From Crambe crambe (Eukaryota > Porifera > Demospongiae > Poecilosclerida > Crambeidae): DNA of 64,000 nt. The notes beneath the pieces are model-generated. The model was not told the origin of the DNA, made no database searches, and worked only from the letters and a program-made list of their open reading frames with translations. The stretch covers positions 4,030,001 through 4,094,000 of the forward strand of contig OZ004589.1 in the NCBI GenBank assembly GCA_963924555.1. The letters are read 5' to 3'. Shown one piece after another: positions 23,401 through 36,300 of this stretch (the stretch's first letter is position 1; the number at the start of each line of letters is the position of its first letter). A program made the translations under genes and the position numbers.

Positions 23401-26400
23401 CATATACTATTTTTGACCTTTCAATGTGTGTAACTCTTGTAATTGAAAACCTATTTTTGTGTTGGGGTCTAGTTGGCTACTAACCTATGGCAATCTTTTA
23501 TAGCTAAGGAGGTAGCTGAATGACTCCAGCTGAAAGGAATCTAATGTTCTACTTCCATTGGACCCATAAAGAAATTGGAGATTTATTTTGTGAACATAGA
23601 GAATGGTACAGCACAAATATTAGTTAGGGTTAGCAATAAGAAAGCAAGGCAATTATATTTACCGCAGGATCTGGTATATAAGACAGGACTTGTCTAGTAT
23701 TGAATCATGAAGCACACCTAACACACAATGCTCACTGGTTTGGGTTGGGGTGAGAAAATACTAAACCCAATCTTGTTATGGTCTACACTGACAAGTTCTG
23801 ATAAGTTAGGAAGTTTGAGTTGGATGAGATTTCCAAGTGCACATGATCTGAATCTTTATCGGGTTTTCTCTTGCTTGTAATCTCCACAAAGGGGTCACAA
23901 CTCTCAAATTCAGCTAATTTTATAGAGTACATATCTGGAATAGATCACTTCCTGTATTAAATGGGCAAGGTTATTATGGGCTGCATCTAGGATATACCAT
24001 GTAGGGGGAGGAGGGGGAAAGAAGGAGGGAGAGAAGGAGGAGAAGGAGAAGGAAGGGAAAAGAAAGAAAGAGAAAGAAATTCTCAGAATGAAAGAGCTAT
24101 AACTCCTGACTGATCAAACTCTACACCTGAGCTAAGGAATAGCATTGTTCAAATTGAAGTAAAGCTCAAGTCCTAACTGTCAATTGCCATCCGAGTGCCT
24201 TCGTGGATGACTCAAATTCTTGAAGCTTCATAGAATTCTCAAACACATATAGAATAGTCTAATACTACACTGGTTGATAGTATTCAATCTAACCAGGAAC
24301 CTTCGAATTTTTTTCACACAACTATATCACAAGAAAAAACTGTCCTGCTGAGTTTATGGTGAGCATGGTATTTGGTAAAGGGTTGTTCACAGGAGGCAGA
24401 CATATGTGTGTACGTATTGAAATTGTGGGTTGAAAAAAGTGCAAATAAGTGAGAGGAAAAAAATTTCTTCTAAATGAAAGAGTGATGTAGCTTGCTGGCT
24501 ATGTATTGCATTCGTGCTCTGTAAACTGTCATAGAATTGACACAAATCCTACAATGCTGCATGGACTGCATTTGTCTCTGCTAACTGTCATAGAATTAAC
24601 ATAAACCCTACATCGCTGCTGCCATCTTTTTGGCTACATCTTGCAGCGATGTAGTCAATTCTATGACAGTTAGCAGAGCACAAATGCAGTGATGTAGGGT
24701 TTGTGTCAATTCTATGACAGTTAGCAGAGCACAGATGCAGCACATAGCCTGCAAGCTACCCCACCTTGTTTCCGTACTTTTTATAGTCATGTACTCAAGC
24801 CTACATCACTCTTTCATTTAGAAGAAATGTTTTTCTTCTCACTTGTATTAACAGAATAGTATTGATTTGCTATTAAATGATGAAGCTGGAGCACATTTTC
24901 AATAGAAAAGATCACACCTCATTTTCAATAGAAAAGATCACACCTTTTTCACATGTGTGATTTAGGCAGATTGCAGGCCTAGTTTCCTATCACGGGTATG
25001 TAGTCTATAATATCTATGGCTAAATTGTTTGATAATATGTGTGGTACTAAAATAAAAAATATACTTGCTAGCTTCTAACAATCCAATAAGAACTCACATG
25101 TTCTAGAAAATCTTGCACTATCCTTGAAGAATATTCTTTATTAAACAGTGACAATTCTTTGAAATGAAGCATTTCCCGTTCGATACTAAAATATAAACAA
25201 TGGATATGATGCCAGGAGCACTAACTTATGCAGATAATAATACACAGTCATTTCAAAAATAAATTGTAGCACTCTTAAGTAGTATTTAGTTCACTCTTTT
25301 CTAGCTCTAAGTGTTTTAATGCACCTGTTTCGGCGAGTGCATTACATCACCGAGAGCATTATAGCATCATTCTCGTGCACCATGCATTAAAACACATGGA
25401 GCTAGAAAAGAGTGATCTAAACATTTTAGTGTTGATCACATGACTTCTGACCAATCAAATTCCAGTTGGTCTTTACAGAATCCTAGCCCTAGCCTAGTCC
25501 TAGCCTAGCCCTAGTACCTAGCAAGCGCTGACACACTTTGGTTCAGTGTGCTTTATGAGATTTAAAGCACACTTTTCAGAGGATCTGATCGGTCACAAGT
25601 AATGTGACCAGCACTAACTTCCTTATAATTATGGATCTAACCTATTGACAAATAGAGTAGAGCCCCCACCCAAAGATGAGCCCACAGACTGATCAAAATT
25701 CTATCATTTCAAAAATGACAAATAATTCTTGGGGTGATACCATCATTGAATTGATGGTAGCTGCAGGAGTTGACTAAACACCTAACAAAAGTCATTACTG
25801 ATGTAGCCTTTAATTTGTTTTCTCGCTCCTTTCTCAAATAATAGTTAATTGGCCCAATTTGTACCCTGTGCTCTCATCGTCTTTTGCCTCCAGTGGTTTT
25901 TCAGATGACGATTGCCTTTTTGGTAAGGTTTGTTGCTTGCTGGCACTTGAACATCCATTGGGTAAGGGTTATCATGCCACATCAAGCCACATTAGCTAGA
26001 TTTACATTATTACATGGGTTCTGCTCTTCATGTGGTTATCTACTTGTAACTCGACAGAGTTGCTAGAGAATGGCACACGGATGTAGAGTTTCAGGTATCT
26101 GCTAATTCAGTTCAGTTAAGCAGAATGCATGCAATGCAGATCAATCAGTGGTACTTGCTTTTTCCTGTTCAATGGTCATTCATGTGATTATTATCAACCT
26201 ATGATTTTAGACCTATCAACCTTGTTCATGATTTTATAGCCTTAAAACTATGGTACTCTTTTGCTATACAGCTAGAAGTATAGATACATGCAATAAGATT
26301 ATTTCGACATACTCGATGAAACTTCAATCAGTCAATGGAATGCCTATAGCTGCTGGCAACTTCATGAAAATATTTTGAAACCAAAAAGTCATACAAAGTC

Positions 26401-29400
26401 ACAAGTAGGCAAGTTAACAGTTAACAGTAGTGAGAAGGCAGAAAGTGAGCCAAGCAGTGAGAGCAGAGGCAGTAGGCAAGTTAACTATCATCTGATAGCA
26501 ATGGAGGAGTCTATTCAAGGGGCAGTGCCTGAATATGAGACTTGCCCAACATAGATATGTGCATCCGAAGAAAAAAATTGTGTTACCTCTATATAAAAAG
26601 ACAAAACAAGAGAACCCATTAGACACTTAGAAAACCTCTTAGTATTGAGTGTGATTTCATTGAAGTTACTGCTTTGTTTTATTGCCATTGAATTTTGGGT
26701 CTGTGTTAATCATAACACACCGAGCTGAGTGCTACATGTTCTAATTAGCTTTGACCAACAGCTTTGACCAGCGGGATTCATTCCGACCCTCAGGCCCTCA
26801 CTTTGCTTGGGATGCTACAACCTTGGGTGTCTACTATTATTTGGGTCACAGCTTGCTTCCTGCCTTATAAAGTGAAGACATAGAACAAATATGAAGTTGA
26901 GATCAAGTGGTAAACTTTACTGATACACTAATCAGTTGAACTTTTCTATCATAAAGAATTGATGGCTGTGTTTTTGTACCCACAAACAGAACCATCACAC
27001 TTGGGACTAAACTAAGTGGCTGCTAAACAAAGGTAGCCCTGTCATACAGTGACCTCCAATATGAGGTTTGTCTTTGAGAACTTTTGCCTTGACAAGTATA
27101 ACATAGGTGACCTGATAATTTGAGTGATTGCTAAGTCAGGTTACACTGAGAAAAGCATGGCAAAGAATACATTTCTTTGCAAGACAAAAATAGAAGTATG
27201 AACCATATAAATTGTTCTTGCACATTAACCATAAAATAAACAAAAATAAGCTTCAAGTGCCATATGGTATAATTATATGCAGGGGGAGATGAAGTATAGT
27301 GGGGTATTATATATATTGTCTACTCTCTAAGGTATATACTGTATAGTGTGAAATTTCATGGGGTGGTTTTGGAAGGGTGAACCATTCCCCTACCTTAGTG
27401 TATTGTTCATAAATTTTATCCAGTGAATTCCCCACTGTATGGGATTGCAGTTTGTTACAACTGTCCCACAATGGTTGAAATTGCTTTTTATTGAGCTGAC
27501 AATTTATAAATGCAAGAAGTTTGTAGTAGCAATTTCATAATTATACATAACATTGGTATCACTTTATTAGCATTAAAGCCTGCAAAAAATACCTCTTCTG
27601 ATTTTGCCGACGTTCTGACTGATCTTCTCTTCTACGAATAAATCTTGGAATCTTGCTTTCAAAAATATACACCTTCAGTGGCATAATTATGACTAAATAA
27701 TAATTAGTAGATATGATAAAGTACCTCTTTAGAATCCAAGTGAACAATCGTGGGTGGTAATTTATTAGAATACAAATTTCCCTTGGTAAGTGGAAGCACA
27801 CCAGATTCCGAAGGTGCCTAAATATGTATATTGAAATGTCGAGATAGTACAACCAAGATATGTAAACAAATACAATAAAATTACTAGGATCAGTCCTTGA
27901 AGAAAGAGGTCAGGTTCATATAATGCATTTTCATCCATATTCCCAACTAAACGTGACATTTTCCTTTCCTTTGAAGACAGAAATAAACCCAATGTCAAGA
28001 TCATCTAAATAATAATAATTAATAATAACAATAATAATAATAATAAATAAATAAATAAATAATATAAAGTAATGTTTCTGCTTTTACAGGCTCTCAAGAG
28101 CTTTATTTCTCATCTCAGTAATACTAGAGCCGAAAATTACAACCTTGCTGAGACAACACAGATAGTTCAGTGAGACCAGCTCGATGCCATTTTCTTTTCT
28201 CTACATATAATATTATGTACATACATCTAGATTAATATTGCGTAATTTGAATCTGACAAAGTTGCACTAAAGATAGGTAGTCAGCAACGAGAGCAGGTTT
28301 CATGTATGGGGAATCCAGCAGCAGAGAGAGTCATGTGGAAAATTAAGGTAGGCTTTCCAGCTTATATGCTTGGAAATATAAACAAACTAAGCTAACTGGT
28401 ACTTTTTTTCTTTTTTTAAGGTTTTAGTTGGTGCTTTATAGCGCCAGGGAGCAAGAAACTATAGCTCTTATTCTAGTTAGAAACTCCGCCCATGCGCACC
28501 AGAAGTAATGTTCATGTTGCTTATTCAGCTTTTTCAATATGAACTTAGTGGGGGGGATTCTACAAAGTAGCCAATAAATGCAAACTAGTGAGAGCAGTAA
28601 ACAGACTAAAGACACTAAACATTCATAGTGGAAAAAAATTACTTCTTATCATGTGACATTCATGCTGCACTGGGAATTTCATAAATCTTTTCCCCAGCTA
28701 TTTTGGTAAAGAGAGATGAACATTGCTGGTGGGTTTATAGGTAAAATATCAGCATTGATCACACTTTTAAAATAACATTCTCATTCTTATGCAATACTTT
28801 AATATTGTGCATTTTTTTTCTAGGGGAAGTGAAATGTTGTAACATGATGTTGGGTACTAGGGCAATGTGCAATATTAATTTTGACAGCAGCAAGCAAGCA
28901 TGTTAGTGCTACAACTCTTTAAAAGGTTTTGCTGTTGAGTTTAAATGTAAAAAAGTACTTAAATAAGCCTAGAGCCTCTACAATAACTACTATAGCAATG
29001 TGCAGCATTTGACAGTGAGCAAGTGAGCAGCTGATAGGCTCCAGTGCTGTCAGAGACAAGAGTCATGTAAGTTGTGGTTCCAACCGGGAAGCTCCATACA
29101 TAGAAAGCTACTTCACTCCCATGATGAGATATAAAGGGAGTGAAGTAGGAATAGTAACCTCATAGTTGGTGATGGGTAAGGGGTTACTCAACTGTAGTTC
29201 ACTCTCTTGTTGCTGAACTTTTTGAACCGCACACAGCCATCCCTACTTCTCTTTTTTATTTAGAATAAATATATATTTTCCTTTACTTGTTCATCATCTT
29301 TTTGATGTAGCTAATGCTATATTATTGCAACTGGATCCTATCAAAAGTTAAAGTTCATATATTGTTGCTATGTAGTTCGTTGGAGATTTCATCATAAAAT

Positions 29401-30252
29401 TGTATGAACCGAAATGAATCTGATCTGGAAGATCTATACAGTTTATTATAAGATTGCTATTGACATAATTTTTAAGGCCTTTACTGATATGTACCTGATA
29501 TACTGTTGCATCAAGGGTTGATTCATAACTAGACTAGTGCCTAGGGTTTACACTCTGAGCATCAAGAGACCAACATCAAGAGAGAAAGCTAATGACAGAT
29601 TCACTAGTCACTTGTGAGGTCAAGGTCCAAGAATCACGTGTACAGGGCAGGGCATAAAAATGTCTGCCTCGTTGTAGGTTGAAAGCTAACAAGTTGGAAA
29701 ATGATGTGCTATTTTTGAACATGTCGATTTAAAGGTAAAGGATTATAGTGCAGTCATTTCTGAGTAGATTGGTATAAGAATTATAGTATTTGAATGAACC
29801 ATTTCTGAAATAAGTTGTTTAATGATGATGATGATGATGATGATGATGAACGACCAGATGAAAACGGTGATTTTAGAAGTCACTTAATGATAATCCTTTG
29901 TCTTCTGCTCTTCATACTTGAGTCCTAGCACATTGAAGGTGTTCTGTCCTCAAGTTAGGAGTTGCTGACTGTAGGAGGGAAGTATTCTAGAATTATGAAA
30001 GAAAATGCTAAGTATTAGTCCAATGGGGCAATCCGTGCCATCCCTAGTTAGAGAGTACTGTGATAGCTGTTAGCTAGTAATTGCTAATCGCCTATGGTAT
30101 TTTCTATACAAATGAATTAGTAATGTGCAACATTTGACAGCAAGTGAGTTAGATAGTAAAGTATAATTCTTAACCTTTAGAGAATATTCAACTCCTTGCC
30201 AGGCAGTTGCATACACTTAGATAAGCCAAGTATTTAGAAAAGCTACTATCCA

Positions 30253-30326
<74 letters not shown>

Positions 30327-33300
30327 ACATTACACGTACTATCCACCATCCAAAAATAAATAAAAAATGTAGAAATCAATCTAGTAGAGCATGCACATTC
30401 ATTGGAGAAGCCATGCCTGGCTCTTTACGTAAATGTTAGACACACTAGGGGCATTAATTTTTACAGTGAGCTAGCAAATATTTCTATAGGCTTAGAGCTG
30501 ATATTCATTTGTGCTTCAATTCCATAGATTTTGCTGGTAAGTAATGTAAGTGGCAGGCAGCTGCTAGTCTCGAGGGCCAGACCACCTTTTTAACAAAGCG
30601 GAGGGGAAAATACCACAAAAAATCGTGGACAGTTAATTTAATAATCATTAGCACATGGTCAGAGAAAAAAGTGCGCAAAACTATTCGCAAAGGTAGCTAC
30701 TGAAAAGGTGTCAGATTTGACCAGGGTCACCTATCTAGGCTGGTACAACAAACAGCTGCTGGGGGATACACATTATATGAAGAAACAGAACAAAGGTCAA
30801 TTTCAGAAATCATTTTTTATTATGTTAGCGAATGAATTCTAGATTTTTAAACATTCTTCCCTCTTCTGTGTAGATGTAGTATTTCATTGTAGCCTTCTGA
30901 GAATTAACCTGTAGAGTAAGGGTAGAAGAGAAAGAAGAGTTTTAGTTTATACAGTCTTATGACCTTTGACCTCCCACCCCTACTTAGAGAGTGCTACTGC
31001 ACTCGATTTCAATGAGTCATGACCTGAAAATCGGCTCACTCACTCCATTTGCTCACTGAAATATCTCTTTTTCTTTCACGTATGGCTAAGTGAGCTGAGT
31101 AACAATGTACATTGAAAATTCATGAAAATATAACATTATGCATCGGTGGGGAGAAGAGAGCTTATTAATGAGTAGTTCCTTCTCCTAGGTTATTTTTATG
31201 GAATCTGGCATGTACATGTATCTAATGAAATAAGAGATCATGGTCTTAAACATTGAACATTATACTTGAAATAAAAATAATGGTGGGCCACCTCAGACCA
31301 GTGACCATTAGCTCTCTAATAATGGTAACTGCAACAATATTAATTTTACTTCAGTTTTTTTTTGTTTTCAATACCAACAATAATAGCTAGCTAATAATTA
31401 TTGGATGCAAACAAAACACAATTGAGTATGATACAACTGTAGTACAACTTTATCTTCAATTCACTACAGTTCAGTTATAAGGTATGGAAAGGCAATTTTT
31501 CGTCACTGATTGAAATCTTGACAATGAATCCCTGACAAGCTGAAAAGGGCAATTTTCAAAACTTCAACAGCTGAAAAGGGGCAGTTTTTAACCAATTGAG
31601 ATCCTGACTTGGCTGCAGTTGCTCCCTATTGGAATGCTTGAGTTTCTTGGAGGGCATTCTGATTTAGACAAAATGTAGGCAATAAAACTGTACATCCAGA
31701 AAGGGGAACTAGTCTAGCTACCTAACTGTGAGGCAGAAATCCGTTAATTTTGCTCCATATAAGTGCTATTTCATGATTCTACAACTAAGAGGACAATGCC
31801 TAAATGTGAATTACCTCAGCAAGTTAGCTAACTTTCAGGTCATGACTCTTGCCCCAGGCATATTGTATGATGGTACGTATCATGCAATAGTAGCACTCTG
31901 CGTGTGCATTATGCACAGACATCATACAATAGAATGAGAGTTGATCTTGCTGCAAAGTAAACCGTGCAGTGAAGGGTCATTAGTATTATTTAATACATTC
32001 ATTAGGTTCTGAGCCGCACAGTTGCCAAAGCTTTTGGGAGATCCGAGCACTCAATTGATAGTTGCTAATAAGCACACATGATCCATTTCCAATCTCCTTA
32101 TATCAATGCTATAACAATTGGAGCATGCGCATAATGCACATGCAGAGCAAACTCCAAAAGTTCTCTTGTCAGCTCGCTTGCTCCGCTCACAAAAAAAGTT
32201 TAGAAACAAGAGAGTGAACTTCAGTCAAGTAACCCCTTACCCATCACCAATATTACCAAACTACGAACTAACTATTCCTACTCCACTCTCATGATAGGCC
32301 AAGATGAGAGTGAAATAAGAATAGGTAGCTTGTAGTTTGGTAATATTGGTGATGAGGAAAGGGTTACTTGACTGAAGTTCACTCTCTTGTTACTAAACTT
32401 TTTTGAACCGCACACAGCCATCCCTACTTTTTTTTATTATTTAGAATTAATATCTTTTCCTGAAAGACTAATGGGGCAAAATCCGTGCTAGTGCTACGAG
32501 CAAGTTGCAAAGAAATGTACTGAGCTAGTCAGCCTTGAAAAGTTTCGTTCAGTTGTGGAAATCACTGGACTTAACAAATTTAAGTACCTTGTTGCACTGT
32601 TAGTTCTTTTCTGTTTAATACAGTAACACTGACTGATTTGTCTTCATACTCAATTACCCTCTTTTAATAGACACTAGCAAGTCAATTATAACTGGATATA
32701 TTAAGTTTATATTTATGCTGTACGTAGTCCCTGAAGTAGTATCCGTGTCTAGTACTTGAAGATCAAATACTAGTATCATAATTCATGGGTTATGGTTTTT
32801 ATTATACAAAAAGTTTTTAAAAAAGTAGCTATAAACCATAATTTTTTGTCTGGAGAGATCAAGAGCTAAGTGGCTGGTTAGTGCATGTGACCGAAAGGAA
32901 ACTGTACTGAGCATTTCAATGGGGTGCACGTTTTTATTGAAAACAGTATGGTGCACATGCACAGCATAGGAAACAGCATACTATAAAAGCAACCGTGACT
33001 CTCAGGTCATGGGGTTCATCAAAAGTTCTATAGTCTAACTGAACAACTTGTACAATACTTGTGAGCTCTTGAATTGTTTACTAAGTCTTCTTAATTGGTG
33101 AAATAGTTTACATATGTCCTCAGTGCTAACAGTTTATGATAAGCCTCACAAAGGAGGCCTCATTAATTAAAATCTCTGTGGCTATGCACATAAAGCTCAC
33201 CAGCACTTCATAGTGTCAAGACTAGCTTCTCTCTGACTCAAGTGTAAAACTCTACCTACTGACTTTACTAGGGCACAACCAGAAAAATTCATGTTGCAAG

Positions 33301-36300
33301 AAAATTAGACATTACCTTGAGCTTTTTTATCCTATATTAATATGCTTCCATCATGGTTCAAAGGTTAATTGATAATGTGCACGCATGTCACTCATGGCAA
33401 GGGCAGCTTTGCAGCTCGATATGCACAAGCACTCAAGTTTCTAGCTATGGACTTGTGAATCTTCGCTCTAAGAGTCCAACAAAGAGGTGAGAGAAAAATA
33501 GAGAAAGAGAGAAGTATGGTTCAAAGGTCAATAGCTATTACGACTGCAACACTGCTGCAAGAGCCTAGCTGGGTTGGCGAAGATAGAAACAAGCAAGGGG
33601 CCAGAGACTGCAGTAAGCAAAGAATGCAGGGAGTCAAATACTGCAGCAAGCCTAAACAGTAAGCAGGAACTACACAGGAAAAGCTTAGCTAGCCCCCTTC
33701 CGACAACCTGGAAGTCTTAACTAGAAGAAACCAGCCCACAATTTCAAGTATAAAATTTTCTGCGGGTGCAGGCTAGTAGATAGAGTTGTTTCTACAAATT
33801 TCCATGCTTTGCCACTGAGCCTAAAATGGATGTTCATAAAAAGAGAAATGAAATGGAACTGCCATGTTTCATGTAGTTCCTTGTACATTAATGATAATGA
33901 TAGTAAAAGATAGCTAGCTTATTTTTGTCTTCTTGCAGGCAAGCACGGAGAAAGGTACCATCCTGTTTTGATAAGTATCATTTTACACATGAAACATTGA
34001 AATACAGGTTGCTGTGCAGAGAGATGTGATTAACTTTGAACTCTGGAACATGGTGAAACAAATAGTTACACATATCCAAGTTAGAAGCAACTTCTCATTT
34101 AATTGATATTATACTCATCCCAATGGAAATCGCTTGGACACAGAAAATTCACCACAGTCACACTTGCAGTATTAGAATTATACAACATGCATGAACAGTT
34201 CATCATACATACCTTGTCAATGTCAGTCGGATTTGTTCCCAATATAACTGTATATCCTGATGACTGTAGATGAGCAGTGATAACCCTAATAATGTACAAA
34301 GAAATAAACTTTTGAAAAAGGCTACCTTAAGGTGGGTATTATTGCCGGCTACTAATTTTGGGAATACTGTATTTGGCGGGTAGTAATTTTAGCTGCTTTG
34401 TGTAAAAAAATGTAGTTTCGTATGAAGTTGCTTCAAGAACATCAGGCACAAGCATTATTGTGTCAGTAACTATCATTGGAGATAGTTTTTGTAAAAAGGA
34501 TCTTCACTGAAAATAGTGATACTTCAAACTATCACACCTGTCACTCCTGCCTTTTTTCACCCTACTGCTGCCATTCTCAAGTCCATGAAATCAGAAAATA
34601 TCTGAAACAGATTCTGATGAATACAACAGTGATCTAGCTAGCTAGCTAACTCCGCAAGGACATTCAAACAGCTAGCAGTTTTTGTTCAATATTACTTCTA
34701 ATTATACAAAATTTTATTATTAGCGTGTGCTTATATTAGCGAATAAAGGCCTACTTGCTAAATTCGCTAAATTAACAAGTCGCCAATAATACCTACCTTA
34801 AGGTATGATGTTTAACTAAGAATCTATTAGTGTTCAACTTTATAAATAAATTTGTCTATGACCAAGTTACAAAAGTGTCTCATTCCACCCTGGCCAGTGG
34901 TACACCATTACAGTACTATGTAAGGGCCAGATCCTTTCCTGTTCTGCATGCTAGGGTGGAAAACTAAGCACTCTCATTAAAATAAACAACTGCATTCCTT
35001 ACTGAAGCAAAAATCCTTTGATATCATTGTGTCTGGAAGTGTCTACACTCAAATACGTTTGAGATACCTGGAAAAACAGTTGTTCAGATCTTGATAAGTT
35101 AAATTTACAGTGGAACCTTGATTATCCAAACACAAGACTTAGTAATAAGTTGTTCTATTGAAGGTGTTCCACACCAATATCTACTGCTAAACACAGTTAC
35201 GTAGCTAGAGTGTTCATCTGCTAGCTATGCATAGTGTCTTGTCAAAGGACTTCATACGAAGAGTACAGTTAAGAATCATGTGAAATGGGTGTAGTTATGA
35301 CTCTGAACTTTTTTACTCATCCAGCATATTTTTTTTGATCATTTGGTTGTTTTATTATTATTTTTGGATAATCAAGGCTGAATAATATTTAGAAAAACAA
35401 ACAAACAAACGAACAACAGACAACAACATACATTTATTTTATCCGGTAGTCCACATTTCCTAATGCTTGACATTACTTGAGTGAACCGGAACAAGGGTGC
35501 ATGAAATCCCATCAGAATTTTGGATACTTTATTTTGAATAGGATCACGATCCATGGCCTGTATGAAGATGAAAAAGACCACAGAATGCTAACCTTCAGTG
35601 TGTACACATCAGAACTAGGCCATGCAAATAATCAATTGTATGTAGGAATCTTGACTTCTTTCTCCCCTTTTTGAAAAATCCACAAAACATAAGGTAGACT
35701 GTAGTGATATACAATTTTCAGCTGGAATAAATCAGAGAGACAGAACAGACAAATCGTCAAGTCAAATATTGTAACCCTCTCAATTAAGCATGGCCTGATG
35801 ATTAACTGTATTAAACATAATACAGTCCGGTGTTGCTAGGGATTTCAACTTTCGATGTTGAACTCATACATTATAATTAAGCTCTTGATTAACATCATAG
35901 GTTTATATTGAACTTGAGCCATCACACACCACCACTGCTCCTCTGCTACAAGAGTTACAATTATAGACTGAAATGCATAACACTGATGCTCAAGGCATAG
36001 TCAGTTTGTTTCAGAAAAACTCCTTATTAGACTCTTACTTGTCAGGGTTTCAGGGGGGAGTGGGGGCAAATTACTTTAGCACTCCCTGTTCCTTACAGCT
36101 GACCGATGCCCCCCCAGCATTCATATATTTGTATCTACCCCAGGAAAAAACTCTGCTGGTAATCGATTTATCTAAAAGCTATACTATAACTCACACTTAT
36201 GCACCTTTTTGTGTCGTATAATTTATTTAACACAACCGTGTATATAATTATTATAATGTACACCTCAAATCAACAATGACATCAACTATAATGAAACCAA

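Noticed and set aside
30188..30379. 63-aa ORF rich in Leu-Ser
   Set aside because: It is the translation of the (GA)33 microsatellite.
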